DNA of 35,590 nucleotides from Flavobacteriales bacterium. Its GTDB lineage: Bacteria > Bacteroidota > Bacteroidia > Flavobacteriales_D > Sanyastnellaceae. Location: contig CANNHA010000011.1 in assembly GCA_947504275.1 (NCBI GenBank), positions 1 through 35,590 on the forward strand, in the 5' to 3' direction. A program made the translations under genes and the position numbers. This document shows positions 10,415-20,653 of this stretch, piece by piece. Positions within the stretch are counted from its first letter, which is position 1. Each line of letters begins with the position of its first letter. The notes below the pieces were generated by a model. The model did not search any database, had not been told where the DNA came from, and worked only from the letters and a program-made list of their open reading frames with translations.

Positions 10415-11401
10415 ATGGCAAGAGTATTAATAACCGGTGCTGCAGGATTTTTGGGTTCACACTTGTGCGACCGATTTATCAAAGAAGGATTTGATGTGGT
10501 AGGAATGGACAACTTGATTACCGGTGATCTCAAAAATATTGAACATCTTTTTCCTCTGCCGAAGTTTGAATTTTACAATCATGATGTGTCCAAATACATT
10601 CATGTTCCAGGTGAAATCGACTACATTTTACATTTCGCCTCTCCTGCCTCTCCCATTGATTATCTTAAAATTCCTATTCAAACATTGAAAGTTGGTTCAC
10701 TAGGAACACACAACTGTCTTGGGTTGGCCAAGGAAAAAGGTGCACGAATCATTGTTGCCAGTACCAGTGAAGTATACGGTGACCCCCACGTCCACCCGCA
10801 AATAGAAAGCTATTGGGGAAATGTTAATCCCGTTGGACCTCGTGGTGTTTATGATGAAGCCAAGCGCTTCCAAGAAGCCATTACTATGGCTTATCATACC
10901 TTTCATGGCTTAGAGACTAGAATTGTCCGGATTTTCAATACTTACGGACCGAGAATGCGACTCAATGATGGTCGCGTTTTGCCAGCGTTCATTGGTCAAG
11001 CCTTACGAGGTGAGGATTTGACCATATTTGGTGACGGATCACAAACGAGAAGTTTCTGTTATGTAGATGATTTGGTGGAGGGAATTTATCGTCTATTGAT
11101 GAGTGATTACGCCCAACCTGTTAACATTGGAAACCCTGATGAAATCACCATCAAAGACTTTGCTGAGGAGATCATCAAGTTGACACAAACCAATCAGAAA
11201 GTCGTGTACAAAGAACTGCCCACAGACGATCCCAAGCAGCGCAGACCAGATATTACATTGGCCAGAGAAATCCTTGGTTGGGAACCAAAAGTACACCGTA
11301 GCGAAGGTTTAAAAATCACCTATGATTATTTCAAAACACTCTCATTGGATGATTTGAATAAAATAGAGCACAAAAACTTTGAATCGTACAACAAAAAGTA
11401 A
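10415..11401 (+). CDS. UDP-glucuronate decarboxylase (UDP-xylose synthase-like extended SDR)
   Basis: [57 protein letters not shown]: strong UXS pattern. Confidence 0.92.
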   Translation: MARVLITGAAGFLGSHLCDRFIKEGFDVVGMDNLITGDLKNIEHLFPLPKFEFYNHDVSKYIHVPGEIDYILHFASPASPIDYLKIPIQTLKVGSLGTHNCLGLAKEKGARIIVASTSEVYGDPHVHPQIESYWGNVNPVGPRGVYDEAKRFQEAITMAYHTFHGLETRIVRIFNTYGPRMRLNDGRVLPAFIGQALRGEDLTIFGDGSQTRSFCYVDDLVEGIYRLLMSDYAQPVNIGNPDEITIKDFAEEIIKLTQTNQKVVYKELPTDDPKQRRPDITLAREILGWEPKVHRSEGLKITYDYFKTLSLDDLNKIEHKNFESYNKK

Positions 11402-11973
11402 TGGGATATTTCGCACATGAAACGGCTGTTATCGATGCAGGTTGCGACATAGGTGAGGGTACCAAAATCTGGCATTTCTCTCACATCATGTCCAATTGCA
11501 GGATAGGAGAGCGTTGTAATATTGGACAAAATGTTGTCATTAGTCCTGATGTGATTTTGGGAAACAATGTCAAGGTACAAAACAATGTTAGCCTTTATAC
11601 TGGAGTAATCTGTGAGGATGATGTCTTTTTGGGACCTTCATGTGTTTTCACCAATGTGATTAATCCCCGAAGCGCTGTGACTCGCAAAGATGAATACCGC
11701 CAATCCATTATACGGAAGGGTGTCTCCATAGGGGCCAACGCAACCATCGTTTGTGGATATGAAATTGGAGAGTATGCATTTATTGGCGCTGGAGCTGTCA
11801 TTACCAAACCAGTAAAAGCTTTTGCACTGATGGTGGGCAACCCTGCAAGACACAAAGGTTGGATGTCTAAAGCTGGATATAAATTGACTTTTGATCAAGA
11901 TGGCATTGCAATGTGCCCTGAGACAAAAGAAAAATATAAATTAGAAAACGAAAACGTAACTTTTTTAGGATAA
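11401..11973 (+). CDS. Left-handed beta-helix (hexapeptide) N-acetyltransferase, WbpD-like
   Basis: Hexapeptide repeats: DIGEGTKIWHFSHIMSNCRIGERCNIGQNVVISPDVILGNNVKVQNNVSLYTGV, and GNPARHKGWMSKAG. Confidence 0.88.
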   Translation: MGYFAHETAVIDAGCDIGEGTKIWHFSHIMSNCRIGERCNIGQNVVISPDVILGNNVKVQNNVSLYTGVICEDDVFLGPSCVFTNVINPRSAVTRKDEYRQSIIRKGVSIGANATIVCGYEIGEYAFIGAGAVITKPVKAFALMVGNPARHKGWMSKAGYKLTFDQDGIAMCPETKEKYKLENENVTFLG

Positions 11974-11979
11974 AAGAAG

Positions 11980-13278
11980 ATGATTTACCAAGATTTGATT
12001 GAAAAGAAAAAGAGCCTTTGTGTAGTTGGACTAGGCTATGTAGGCCTTCCGATTGCTTTAGAATTCGCCAAAAACCTTAAGGTTGTAGGTTTTGATATCA
12101 ATCCAGAGCGGGTTGCTATGATGCAAAACAATGTCGACCCATCCAATGAATTGCCTAGCAGCGCTTTTGATGGGTGTGACATTACTTTTACCCACAAAGT
12201 AGAAGATCTCACCGAAGTAGGGTTCTTTATTGTGGCCGTCCCAACGCCCATCAACAACATGAATCTACCTGATCTTGGCCCTGTCATCAGCGCCTCTAGA
12301 ACAGTAGGAAAAGTATTGAAGAAAGGTGACTATGTTGTTTATGAAAGTACCGTCTATCCTGGTTGCACAGAAGACGACTGCGTGCCCGTCCTTGAAGAAA
12401 TCAGCGGTCTCAAAATGGGGATTGATTTCAAAGTAGGATACTCTCCAGAGCGCATCAATCCTGGTGACAAAGTGAACACTTTGCGCAGCATCATCAAGAT
12501 TGTGTCTGGTTGCGACGAGGAAAGTTTGAATGAAATTGATAAGGTTTATTCTGTGGTCATTGATGCAGGTTTGCACAGAGCCGCTAGCATCAAAGTAGCA
12601 GAAGCGGCCAAAATCATTGAGAATACCCAACGTGATGTGAACATTGCCTTGATTAACGAATTGTCTTTGATTTTTAATAAAATGGGATTGAACACTTATG
12701 ATGTACTTGAAGCTGCAGGAACCAAATGGAATTTCCTAAAATTTCAACCCGGTTTAGTAGGCGGACATTGCATCGGTGTTGACCCCTATTACTTGGTTTA
12801 CAAAGCCAAGAAGATGGGTTACTTCTCCAAAGTGATTTCATCAGCGCGTTATGTCAATGATTCCATGGGAGCATACGTAGGTAAACAAACGGTCAAGAAG
12901 ATCATGGAAATGGGGAAAAATGCTTTGGAATCAAAAGTATTGGTGATGGGGGCTACTTTCAAAGAGAATGTCAGCGACATTAGAAATTCCAAAGTCATTG
13001 ACATCATCCGCGAATTAGAAAGCTTCTCCGTTCAAGTGGACATCGTTGACCCACATGCGGACAGCGAAGAATTACACCACGAGTACGGTTGTACTTTGGT
13101 ACCACAACCTTCTCCCCATACGTATGAAGCCATTATCATTGCCGTTGCCCACAATGAATACCTAAATATGGATGAACAATACTTGACTTCATTGCTAAAA
13201 AATGGTCAGGGGGTTTTGGTGGACATCAAAGGCTCATATCGCTCTAAAATCAAAAACTTGCATTATTGGAGTTTGTAA
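11980..13278 (+). CDS. Nucleotide sugar dehydrogenase (UDP-HexNAc 6-dehydrogenase, WbpA/TviB/WecC type)
   Basis: CVVGLGYVGLPIALEF, STVYPGCTEDDCVPVLE, GYSPERINPGDK, LVGGHCIGVDPYYL, ATFKENVSDIRNSK. Confidence 0.93.
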   Translation: MIYQDLIEKKKSLCVVGLGYVGLPIALEFAKNLKVVGFDINPERVAMMQNNVDPSNELPSSAFDGCDITFTHKVEDLTEVGFFIVAVPTPINNMNLPDLGPVISASRTVGKVLKKGDYVVYESTVYPGCTEDDCVPVLEEISGLKMGIDFKVGYSPERINPGDKVNTLRSIIKIVSGCDEESLNEIDKVYSVVIDAGLHRAASIKVAEAAKIIENTQRDVNIALINELSLIFNKMGLNTYDVLEAAGTKWNFLKFQPGLVGGHCIGVDPYYLVYKAKKMGYFSKVISSARYVNDSMGAYVGKQTVKKIMEMGKNALESKVLVMGATFKENVSDIRNSKVIDIIRELESFSVQVDIVDPHADSEELHHEYGCTLVPQPSPHTYEAIIIAVAHNEYLNMDEQYLTSLLKNGQGVLVDIKGSYRSKIKNLHYWSL

Positions 13279-13310
13279 AAAGTTTCCTGACGTATTTTTA
13301 ATTTCATCTT

Positions 13311-15212
13311 ATGAAAAAATCTATCTTAGCCCTGTTCACATGTTGTCTTCAGGGCTTTTTGACATCAGCGCAACCCGTGCAGCACAATTATGTAATCGAA
13401 CAAGAGCTCAATGGTCTTGACATTATTGAAGACAAAAGATCTCCTCAACTCCCATTGGCGAATTACGGTGTGCAAATCATTACCGCCAAAGACATTCAAA
13501 AACTCCCTGTTAGAAATGTAAGTGAGGCTTTGCTTTTTGTAAACGGTGTTGATGTTCGAAGTCGCAACACTTTTGCGCAGAGCGATGTCAGCTTGATGGG
13601 CTCATCTTATGATCAAATCCTCATTCTGATTGATGGAATCCCCATGCGTGACCCGCAAACAGGTCACCACCAAATGAACCTGCCAGTTGATCTTAGTCAA
13701 GTTGAGCGTATCGAGGTTTTCAAAGGATCTGCAGCAAGAATGTTCGGCGCAGGTGCATTAGCCGGAGCCATCAATGTTGTGACCAAAGCACCTGGCAGTC
13801 AAAAGCTCAATGTGCTTTCTTATTGGGGAACCAATGGAGAGAAAGACACCGCAACCGGTGAGGCATATACCCAAAATGTTCAGCAAGTATCCTTGGGGTT
13901 TGTCAAAGAAAGATCTGGTCACACCATACAATTGAGACGTTTGTTCACCAATGGATACCAATACAATTCGGGTGTCGAGCAACAGAATATTTTTACAAAC
14001 AGTAGCTTTGTACTAAAGAACAACCATAAAATTCAATGGATCAATGGTCTGTTCAACAATAGTTTCGGCGCCAAAGATTTTTACGCTTCACCATATGATA
14101 CCGATGCCTTTGAGCAGGTGAAAACCATGTTCTCAGGCGTGAACGGAGATTTCAATTGGAAAAGATGGCGTGTTGTGCCCAGACTATACCACCGTTACAA
14201 TGAGGATCATTATGTATTCATCAGGAGTAAACCAGAGGTGTACGAAAATTTTCATTATGGCACAACTACAGGTGCTGAGTTACACGCTTCCCGTGCCAAT
14301 GTTTGGGGTTTAGTGGCTTTGGGTGGCGAAACCCGATGGGATTGGTTGCGCAGCAACAACTTGGGCAAGCATGAGCGTCAATTTTACAGTGGTTATTTGG
14401 AGCAACGTTTCAATCCATGGGGGAAACTCAACGTGATTATCGGTAGCAATTTTCAATACACATTGTTAAGCGATGAATTGCAACAAAACAACCAAGGATG
14501 GAAAGCCTATCCTGCAATGGACATTGCTTACAAAACTGAAAATGGTCAAGTTTATGTGCACACAGGCAAAGGCTCTCGCCTGCCCACCTATACCGACTGG
14601 TATTATAAAGATTCGCGCAACCAAGGGAATCCATTGTTGGTAGCTGAAGAAGGCTTTAATGCGGAAACAGGATTTCTTTACAAGCAAAACGCATTCAACA
14701 TTCAAGGTTGCTATTATTTCAGAAGAGTGAACAATCAAATTGATTACGTTCTAACGTCGCTTCCGGATTTCACTCAAAAATGGACACCTTTGAACATCGG
14801 TATTTCAACTTTCACTGGATTTGATTTTGTAGCACAATGGAACAACAACCCGAACACCGATCAATGGTTCTATTTTCTAAACGCAGGTGTAAAAGCGACG
14901 CTCTTAAGTTCCATGATGGATTCTCAAGATCTGCCCTCTCGTTATGCCGCTGAACATTTGACCCAACAATTCATTGGGCAATTGGCCATAGGACAAAAAG
15001 GAAAATTACAACATCAATTGATGGCCCGTCACTTTCAACGAATGGGACAAAACAACTACACCACCATTCTTGACTGGCGCTCACAATTGAATCTAGAAAA
15101 GGTTAATGTATTCATAGATATCAACAATCTCAACAACCAACAGTACATCTTAAATGGTTTTGTTCAAATGCCAAGAAGATGGTTCAATGTTGGTGTTCAA
15201 TTTCAAATATAA
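13311..15212 (+). CDS. TonB-dependent outer-membrane receptor
   Basis: Signal peptide; plug domain VQIITAKDIQKLPVRNVSEALLFVNGVDVRSR...ILILIDGIPM...VERIEVFKGSAARMFGAGALAGAINVVTK; beta-barrel with C-terminal aromatic residue. Confidence 0.92.
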   Translation: MKKSILALFTCCLQGFLTSAQPVQHNYVIEQELNGLDIIEDKRSPQLPLANYGVQIITAKDIQKLPVRNVSEALLFVNGVDVRSRNTFAQSDVSLMGSSYDQILILIDGIPMRDPQTGHHQMNLPVDLSQVERIEVFKGSAARMFGAGALAGAINVVTKAPGSQKLNVLSYWGTNGEKDTATGEAYTQNVQQVSLGFVKERSGHTIQLRRLFTNGYQYNSGVEQQNIFTNSSFVLKNNHKIQWINGLFNNSFGAKDFYASPYDTDAFEQVKTMFSGVNGDFNWKRWRVVPRLYHRYNEDHYVFIRSKPEVYENFHYGTTTGAELHASRANVWGLVALGGETRWDWLRSNNLGKHERQFYSGYLEQRFNPWGKLNVIIGSNFQYTLLSDELQQNNQGWKAYPAMDIAYKTENGQVYVHTGKGSRLPTYTDWYYKDSRNQGNPLLVAEEGFNAETGFLYKQNAFNIQGCYYFRRVNNQIDYVLTSLPDFTQKWTPLNIGISTFTGFDFVAQWNNNPNTDQWFYFLNAGVKATLLSSMMDSQDLPSRYAAEHLTQQFIGQLAIGQKGKLQHQLMARHFQRMGQNNYTTILDWRSQLNLEKVNVFIDINNLNNQQYILNGFVQMPRRWFNVGVQFQI

Positions 15213-15215
15213 ACG

Positions 15216-16274
15216 ATGGCTAGAAGAATTTTAATTACGGGAGGTGCTGGTTTCATTGGATCACATGTCGTTAGACGCATGGTAAACAATCATCCTCAAG
15301 ACACCATCATCAATTTTGACGCTTTGACTTATGCTGGTAACTTGATGTCATTGTCAGACATTCAAGATGCCCCAAATTATCGATTCATCAAAGGAGACAT
15401 TTGTGATGAGGCGTTTGTCTTAAAGACAGTCCTGGAAAACAACATCACCCACATCATTCATTTGGCTGCCGAGAGTCATGTAGATCGCTCGATACATGAT
15501 CCATTGGCATTTATCAAAACCAACGTTTTGGGAACGGCCAACATGCTCAATGCAGCGCGCGTTGCATGGAAAGACAACATGGATGGAAAATTGTTTTACC
15601 ACGTCTCAACAGATGAGGTCTTTGGAACCTTGGGCGAAGAAGGCAAATTTTCTGAGGCCACACCGTATGATCCCCACAGTCCATATTCGGCGTCCAAAGC
15701 ATCAAGTGACCATTTGGTCAGGGCCTACCACGATACGTATGCAATGCCCATTGTTATCAGCAACTGCTCCAACAATTACGGAACGCATCAATTCCCTGAA
15801 AAATTGATACCGTTGGTCATCAATAATATTCTGAACAAAAAACCATTGCCCATATACGGAAAAGGCGAAAATGTGCGTGATTGGTTGTGGGTTGAAGACC
15901 ATGCCCGAGCCATCGAAATCATATTAGAAAAAGGGAAACACGGACACACCTATTGCGTCGGTGGAAACAATGAATGGAAAAACATTGACTTGGTAAAGTT
16001 GATTTGTAAGACAACAGATGAATTATTGGGCAGACCTGAAGGAGACGCTGATCAGTTAATTACCTATGTAACAGATCGTCTGGGACATGATCATCGCTAT
16101 GCCATTGATGCTTCCAAATTAGAAACAGAATTGGATTGGCATCCCACACAGGATTTTGGTCAGGCCCTGAAAAAAACCATTCAATGGTACCTCACCCAAA
16201 GAGAATGGGTTGATGCTGTCACCAGCGGGGAGTATCAGCGGTTTTATGCTCAGAATTATGTAAGCGGTGTTTAG
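15216..16274 (+). CDS. rfbB: dTDP-glucose 4,6-dehydratase
   Basis: ILITGGAGFIGSHVVRRM, LAAESHVDRSIHDPLAFIKTNVLGT, STDEVFG, YSASKASSDHLVRAYHDTY, NCSNNYG. Confidence 0.95.
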   Translation: MARRILITGGAGFIGSHVVRRMVNNHPQDTIINFDALTYAGNLMSLSDIQDAPNYRFIKGDICDEAFVLKTVLENNITHIIHLAAESHVDRSIHDPLAFIKTNVLGTANMLNAARVAWKDNMDGKLFYHVSTDEVFGTLGEEGKFSEATPYDPHSPYSASKASSDHLVRAYHDTYAMPIVISNCSNNYGTHQFPEKLIPLVINNILNKKPLPIYGKGENVRDWLWVEDHARAIEIILEKGKHGHTYCVGGNNEWKNIDLVKLICKTTDELLGRPEGDADQLITYVTDRLGHDHRYAIDASKLETELDWHPTQDFGQALKKTIQWYLTQREWVDAVTSGEYQRFYAQNYVSGV

Positions 16275-16316
16275 TGAAGAGGGAAGCGGAAAAGGTATTC
16301 AGCCATTCAGCATCAA

Positions 16317-16406
16317 CTTTGCGAGCTTTGCGCAATCTTTGCGAACGTTGCGTTTTTGTATTTTATTATAACGCAATGAACGCAAAGCACTCGCAATGGA
16401 CGCCAA
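16317..16406. repeat. Imperfect palindrome built from four TTGCG units facing four CGCAA/CGCCA units
   Basis: TTGCG at 16319, 16328, 16339 and 16348; CGCAA at 16372, 16381 and 16392; CGCCA at 16401. Mirrored 9/11/9 spacing, 36-nt arms (about 25/36 complementary), 19-nt AT-rich loop. Lies between convergent genes. Confidence 0.8.
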
Positions 16407-16417
16407 GAATTAACCAC

Positions 16418-19400
16418 TTATCTTACCACCTGCAACCTAATCCTTTCGCCACCAAAATCAATCAAATAAAGCCCCGATTCCAAATCTCCAAAATTGATTT
16501 CTGCGACATTACCATTCAACACCACGTTGGTTTTAAACACAACCTTACCTGTGACATCTCTCATGACCAATTCCTGGACGGATTCATTTTCCGTTGCAGA
16601 TTCCAGGGCGAATATCAATTCGCCCCTACGATGACCGTTGTACTCTAAAACAAAACTACCTGTTGATGTAGGATTAGGATAAATTGAAATACTGGATACT
16701 CGTGACTCTGCACTCCAATTACTCCCGCTCTCATTCTCGCTCTGTAGAACCATTCCCGCCGTTCCCACTCTCAAACAATAAGCCGTACCCCACTGTCCCG
16801 CTGACCCGCTGCTGTGAACCGCACGGACCCTCACGCTGTAGGTTTTTCCGGTTGTGATGCTGGGTACATTGCTCAAGAAAAATACCGAGGCATTGGAGCC
16901 GCCTGGAATGATTTGAGTAGTTCCCTCTACTGGTAACACTTCCGTAAACTCCCACTCGTAGCGCACCGCTCCGCAAACGGTTCTATCCGGTGCAATGGTG
17001 GAGGTAAGAGATTTGATTTTTGGACAGCGGTCACTTAGCCTCAATGATATTGTATTTTCAGACAACAACGTTGCTGATCCTAAAACCGTTGGTTGAGCGA
17101 CAATCGTTTCCATGTTATTGGCAGCATCTGCAACCTGATAAATCACCGGGACTCGCATGCCATAAACAATTGAGGCACCCGATTGATTCACTGGAAGAAT
17201 ACTACCCAACCTACCCACTAAGGAACTTGCACCTGAAGTAGTGTAGCTCCAAGGCTCGATCAATAAAGCAACTCCATTTTGCTGAGCAGACAAAACTTCA
17301 AACTGATAATGAGATGCATTGGCCTTAAATGAGGCCTTAAAGCTGTTGCATACGTTGGTGTAAATTCCTGTGTTATTGCTGTAATAATGATCCACTGAGG
17401 ACCCTACAAAGTGATTAAAACAAATCTTGGCACTGGGATTCATAACTCCTGAAATGTTTTGAACCGCCACCCAATATTCAACACCAACTTGCAAGTCATC
17501 ACTCAACAATACTTGATTACCTGAAGTGTTCTCGTGTTCAATTAATTTCAATTCCATGCATTCTCCTTCCACTCTTTCAAACAACAACAAACGATTGTTT
17601 CCTGTTGCCGCTGACAAACCGACACGAATATTATTGTAATTGGAGACAAATGAAAACCAGATTGACCTTCCTTGAATTCCTTCCAAATTCACTATGGCAC
17701 CGGTATTCAAATTGGCGCTCTTAACTGCATTTCCTGTGCATGAAGGATACAGCGATGATGAAACCAAAACAGGATTAACTCCAGGAAAATAACTCCCTGC
17801 AATGGCAAAACCATCGCAATCCTCATCCCATTCATTGCCACAAATCTCAGACATAGATGGATTGATACTTGCCCACTCATCATCACAATCTGAATTGTCC
17901 AAAACAAACCCCTCTTGTATCAAACAAGAAACAAATCCTACACTATTGGTTCCATATCCATCACCGTCAAAGTCAGCATAGTAATAAAATTGGGCCAAAT
18001 TCTCATCCGTCACTCCATCACAGTTATCATCCAAATCATTACAAACTTCAGTAGCAGCTGGATTCACCAGAGGATTGTCATCATTGCAATCCACCAAATT
18101 GGTGTAACCATCATCATCCAAATCCACTTCACAACCCTCGTCAATAAAACCATTGCAATTGTCATCAATGCCATTTCCACATTGTTCATTTGCATTGGGA
18201 TTGACATTGGGATTGCTGTCCTGACAATCACCATGCTGTGCAACGTAACCAAATGGCAAAATACATTTGATCAACACCACTTCGGCATTACCTGCTCCAT
18301 CATTGTCCAAATCCTCGTAGTAAGTTTCAAACACCAATCCTTCATCAATCACTGCATTACAGTTGTCATCAAGATCATTGCAAATCTCCACAGCTGATGG
18401 ATTAATCATGAATACCCAATCATTACAATCACCTTCTTGGGGAACAAAACCAAAAGGTTGGTTGCACGCATTAATTGCATTCTCACTCTGTCCAAATCCA
18501 TCTTCATCGATATCTTGATAATACGATTCATAAATCAATCCATCATCGACTAAAGCATTACAATCATTATCAAGGCTATCGCAAAATTCAATGTTGTTGG
18601 GATGCACGACCGTATTGGCATCATCACAATCCTCTTCATTGTTGACATAACCCTCCAGGGCTTCACAGGCCATTTGAACCATCATCCCATTGCCATATCC
18701 GTCTTGATCTTGATCTTCAAATTGAGCATAAACAAGCCCTTCATCTACAAGCCCATTGTTGTTGTCATCCAAACCATTGCACACTTCGGTGCCTTGCACA
18801 TATTGGAAATGACAAAAACGGGTTTCACCAAAATTGACAAGCAATGACTCTGCTACCATTTCTTGACCTGACCCATCAAAGAAACGGACAGCATCTAACG
18901 TAGCCACATTATCAATAACCAAACTCAATGAAGAGGCTGCATTAAAACTCACCCATGTCACGTACAATGTATCATTTGAAGTCTCTGTCTCGATATGTGC
19001 GGCAATTCGCTCTCTCCAAAAGTCTCCAAAATCATCCAAGAACATGTATTTCAAATCATTACCAAGTCCATTGACATACTGCTGTTCAGCCAATAATTTG
19101 TAACCTCGATTGGGGTGTATCAATAAGACCGTTGGTGCATTATTGGCCAAGTTCTTTTGCGTAATATTCATCCAATTCTGCGCGTATGAACTATAGTTTT
19201 CCTGACTGAATGGAATGGATGCTGAGGCATCTGAAATGGTCATTGGGATTTCGAGAACATTGGTTTGCGTCCCGGAAAATTTCAGTTCGTCAATATCAAA
19301 AAACGGGAAATTGGTTAGGACATCGTTCGCAGAAAAAGTAGAATTATACAGATATCCCAAATCTTGCAAGGCTTTGGGCAGTCTAGGATTAAAAGCCAAG

Positions 19401-20602
19401 TGGCCAGCCCTAAAAGACTTCACCTGAACATTGTGGTTGGTTTCTAAAAGGTATTTAGACACCTCCACCTCTCCATAAACATTTCCACCTGTGGTAACCC
19501 CATTGTAGTACCTCGGTTGATAATCTAGTTGAGTGTTTCCAGGGGATGACAAGGGAAATGTAGTGGCGTTATAATAATCTGGGAAATGCCCAACCGAGTG
19601 TGAAGCAATTTTTTGTCCTTTGCTCTTAACATACTCTACTTTATCCAATGAAATGGGATAAAAAGCGGTCATCCAAGAATCAGCAAAATACCTTGTTGTA
19701 ACATTGTACGTACTGTTTATGCCATGCGTTTGCTCATAATCCGCAAAAATGGCCATGCTATCCATGGCAGTTCTGCTATCGATATCGTGCGTAACCATTA
19801 CTACACCCGATTCACAATCCGGACAAGTATGCACGCGCACCGCATGATCAGTATGCTCCCGTATAATGTTGGTGACAAAAAAAACAAAAGTGTCTGTGGT
19901 AGGTTCAAAACCATTAGAATAGGTTCTATGTGCATTCAAATCGCTATTGATTAAATTGCGCATGACAACATCACGCAAATCTATACCTATCAAAAATGCA
20001 TGGCCCTCTCCATACTCATGGTGTATCACCGCAGCCAAGTTGTTCTCGTAATGGGCAAGTGTTTCCGAATTTCCAGATGGAGTATAAGATCTAATATTGA
20101 AGGCTGACGAAAAGGTATCTGAACTATCTGCTAAAGAAATCATTTGCTCCATGGGGTCATCTATTCGGTCAAAATACCCAAGCTCCTGATCAGTATGCCA
20201 ATACATCCGTTTCAAATCAGTATGAGTAGTATAGCTCGACACCCCAAACAAAGCATATAAATCAGGATCGCGCATCGATGATGCAATGAGCACCCCGCCG
20301 CCATTGACATATTGTATCAATTGATTCTTCTCAGCCGATGTAAAAGTTCCTGGTATAATCACAGGAGACAATAAGACAATGGGATATTGCAAAACAGAAT
20401 CAAGGACATTGCTCTCACGATAAGAAACACCCCCAACCTGCAACAAATGCCTGCATGAGCGAATTCTCGAAAGATTGGTCTCACTGTTCTTTATGGTCAA
20501 ATCCAATAGTCCGACTTGAACCTGTTGACCGAGAAGGGATGAAACATTGGTTGCAAATAGCAAGACGAATAAGACCCAACTAAGCTTCATTTTTAACTTC
20601 AT
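16418..20602 (-). CDS. Secreted multidomain protein: N-terminal GATase1/ThuA-like region, CE4 (NodB-like) polysaccharide deacetylase, MopE-type metal-binding repeats, Fn3-like region, T9SS C-terminal sorting domain
   Basis: Signal peptide; VVMVTHDIDSR, SHSVGHF, RAGHLAFN and HPNRG (CE4-like motif order); repeated EVCNDLDDNCNxxxDEG...DxDxDGxG...DCDD units; tail SISIYPNPTSTGSFVLEY...LESGLYLIDFGGERIRLQVVR. Confidence 0.85.
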   Translation of the reverse strand: MKLKMKLSWVLFVLLFATNVSSLLGQQVQVGLLDLTIKNSETNLSRIRSCRHLLQVGGVSYRESNVLDSVLQYPIVLLSPVIIPGTFTSAEKNQLIQYVNGGGVLIASSMRDPDLYALFGVSSYTTHTDLKRMYWHTDQELGYFDRIDDPMEQMISLADSSDTFSSAFNIRSYTPSGNSETLAHYENNLAAVIHHEYGEGHAFLIGIDLRDVVMRNLINSDLNAHRTYSNGFEPTTDTFVFFVTNIIREHTDHAVRVHTCPDCESGVVMVTHDIDSRTAMDSMAIFADYEQTHGINSTYNVTTRYFADSWMTAFYPISLDKVEYVKSKGQKIASHSVGHFPDYYNATTFPLSSPGNTQLDYQPRYYNGVTTGGNVYGEVEVSKYLLETNHNVQVKSFRAGHLAFNPRLPKALQDLGYLYNSTFSANDVLTNFPFFDIDELKFSGTQTNVLEIPMTISDASASIPFSQENYSSYAQNWMNITQKNLANNAPTVLLIHPNRGYKLLAEQQYVNGLGNDLKYMFLDDFGDFWRERIAAHIETETSNDTLYVTWVSFNAASSLSLVIDNVATLDAVRFFDGSGQEMVAESLLVNFGETRFCHFQYVQGTEVCNGLDDNNNGLVDEGLVYAQFEDQDQDGYGNGMMVQMACEALEGYVNNEEDCDDANTVVHPNNIEFCDSLDNDCNALVDDGLIYESYYQDIDEDGFGQSENAINACNQPFGFVPQEGDCNDWVFMINPSAVEICNDLDDNCNAVIDEGLVFETYYEDLDNDGAGNAEVVLIKCILPFGYVAQHGDCQDSNPNVNPNANEQCGNGIDDNCNGFIDEGCEVDLDDDGYTNLVDCNDDNPLVNPAATEVCNDLDDNCDGVTDENLAQFYYYADFDGDGYGTNSVGFVSCLIQEGFVLDNSDCDDEWASINPSMSEICGNEWDEDCDGFAIAGSYFPGVNPVLVSSSLYPSCTGNAVKSANLNTGAIVNLEGIQGRSIWFSFVSNYNNIRVGLSAATGNNRLLLFERVEGECMELKLIEHENTSGNQVLLSDDLQVGVEYWVAVQNISGVMNPSAKICFNHFVGSSVDHYYSNNTGIYTNVCNSFKASFKANASHYQFEVLSAQQNGVALLIEPWSYTTSGASSLVGRLGSILPVNQSGASIVYGMRVPVIYQVADAANNMETIVAQPTVLGSATLLSENTISLRLSDRCPKIKSLTSTIAPDRTVCGAVRYEWEFTEVLPVEGTTQIIPGGSNASVFFLSNVPSITTGKTYSVRVRAVHSSGSAGQWGTAYCLRVGTAGMVLQSENESGSNWSAESRVSSISIYPNPTSTGSFVLEYNGHRRGELIFALESATENESVQELVMRDVTGKVVFKTNVVLNGNVAEINFGDLESGLYLIDFGGERIRLQVVR

Positions 20603-20653
20603 GACATTCCCTTTTAGGTAATCCTTCTACGACAAACTAATCCAACATGTTTC

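Noticed and set aside
12265-12630. 121-aa minus-strand ORF
   Set aside because: Antisense to the conserved nucleotide-sugar dehydrogenase; no independent support.
13311-15212. Assigning the TonB receptor a specific substrate (e.g. vitamin B12 or a siderophore)
   Set aside because: Plug and barrel motifs are generic. Substrate cannot be read from sequence and there are no uptake partners in the window.
16274-16648. 124-aa plus-strand ORF after rfbB
   Set aside because: Runs through the TTGCG palindrome and then antisense to the 3' end of the deacetylase gene; no protein-like features.
17915-18397. 160-aa plus-strand ORF (Ile/His-rich)
   Set aside because: Antisense to the Asp-rich repeat region of the deacetylase gene; the composition is a reverse-complement artefact of GAT/AAT codons.
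17800-18790. Quasi-periodic DNA (recurrent CATTGCAATC/ATCATC strings) resembling a CRISPR or tandem repeat array
   Set aside because: The periodicity is explained by the Cys/Asp-rich MopE-type protein repeats of the minus-strand CDS. Unit spacing and sequence vary, and there is no constant repeat/spacer structure.
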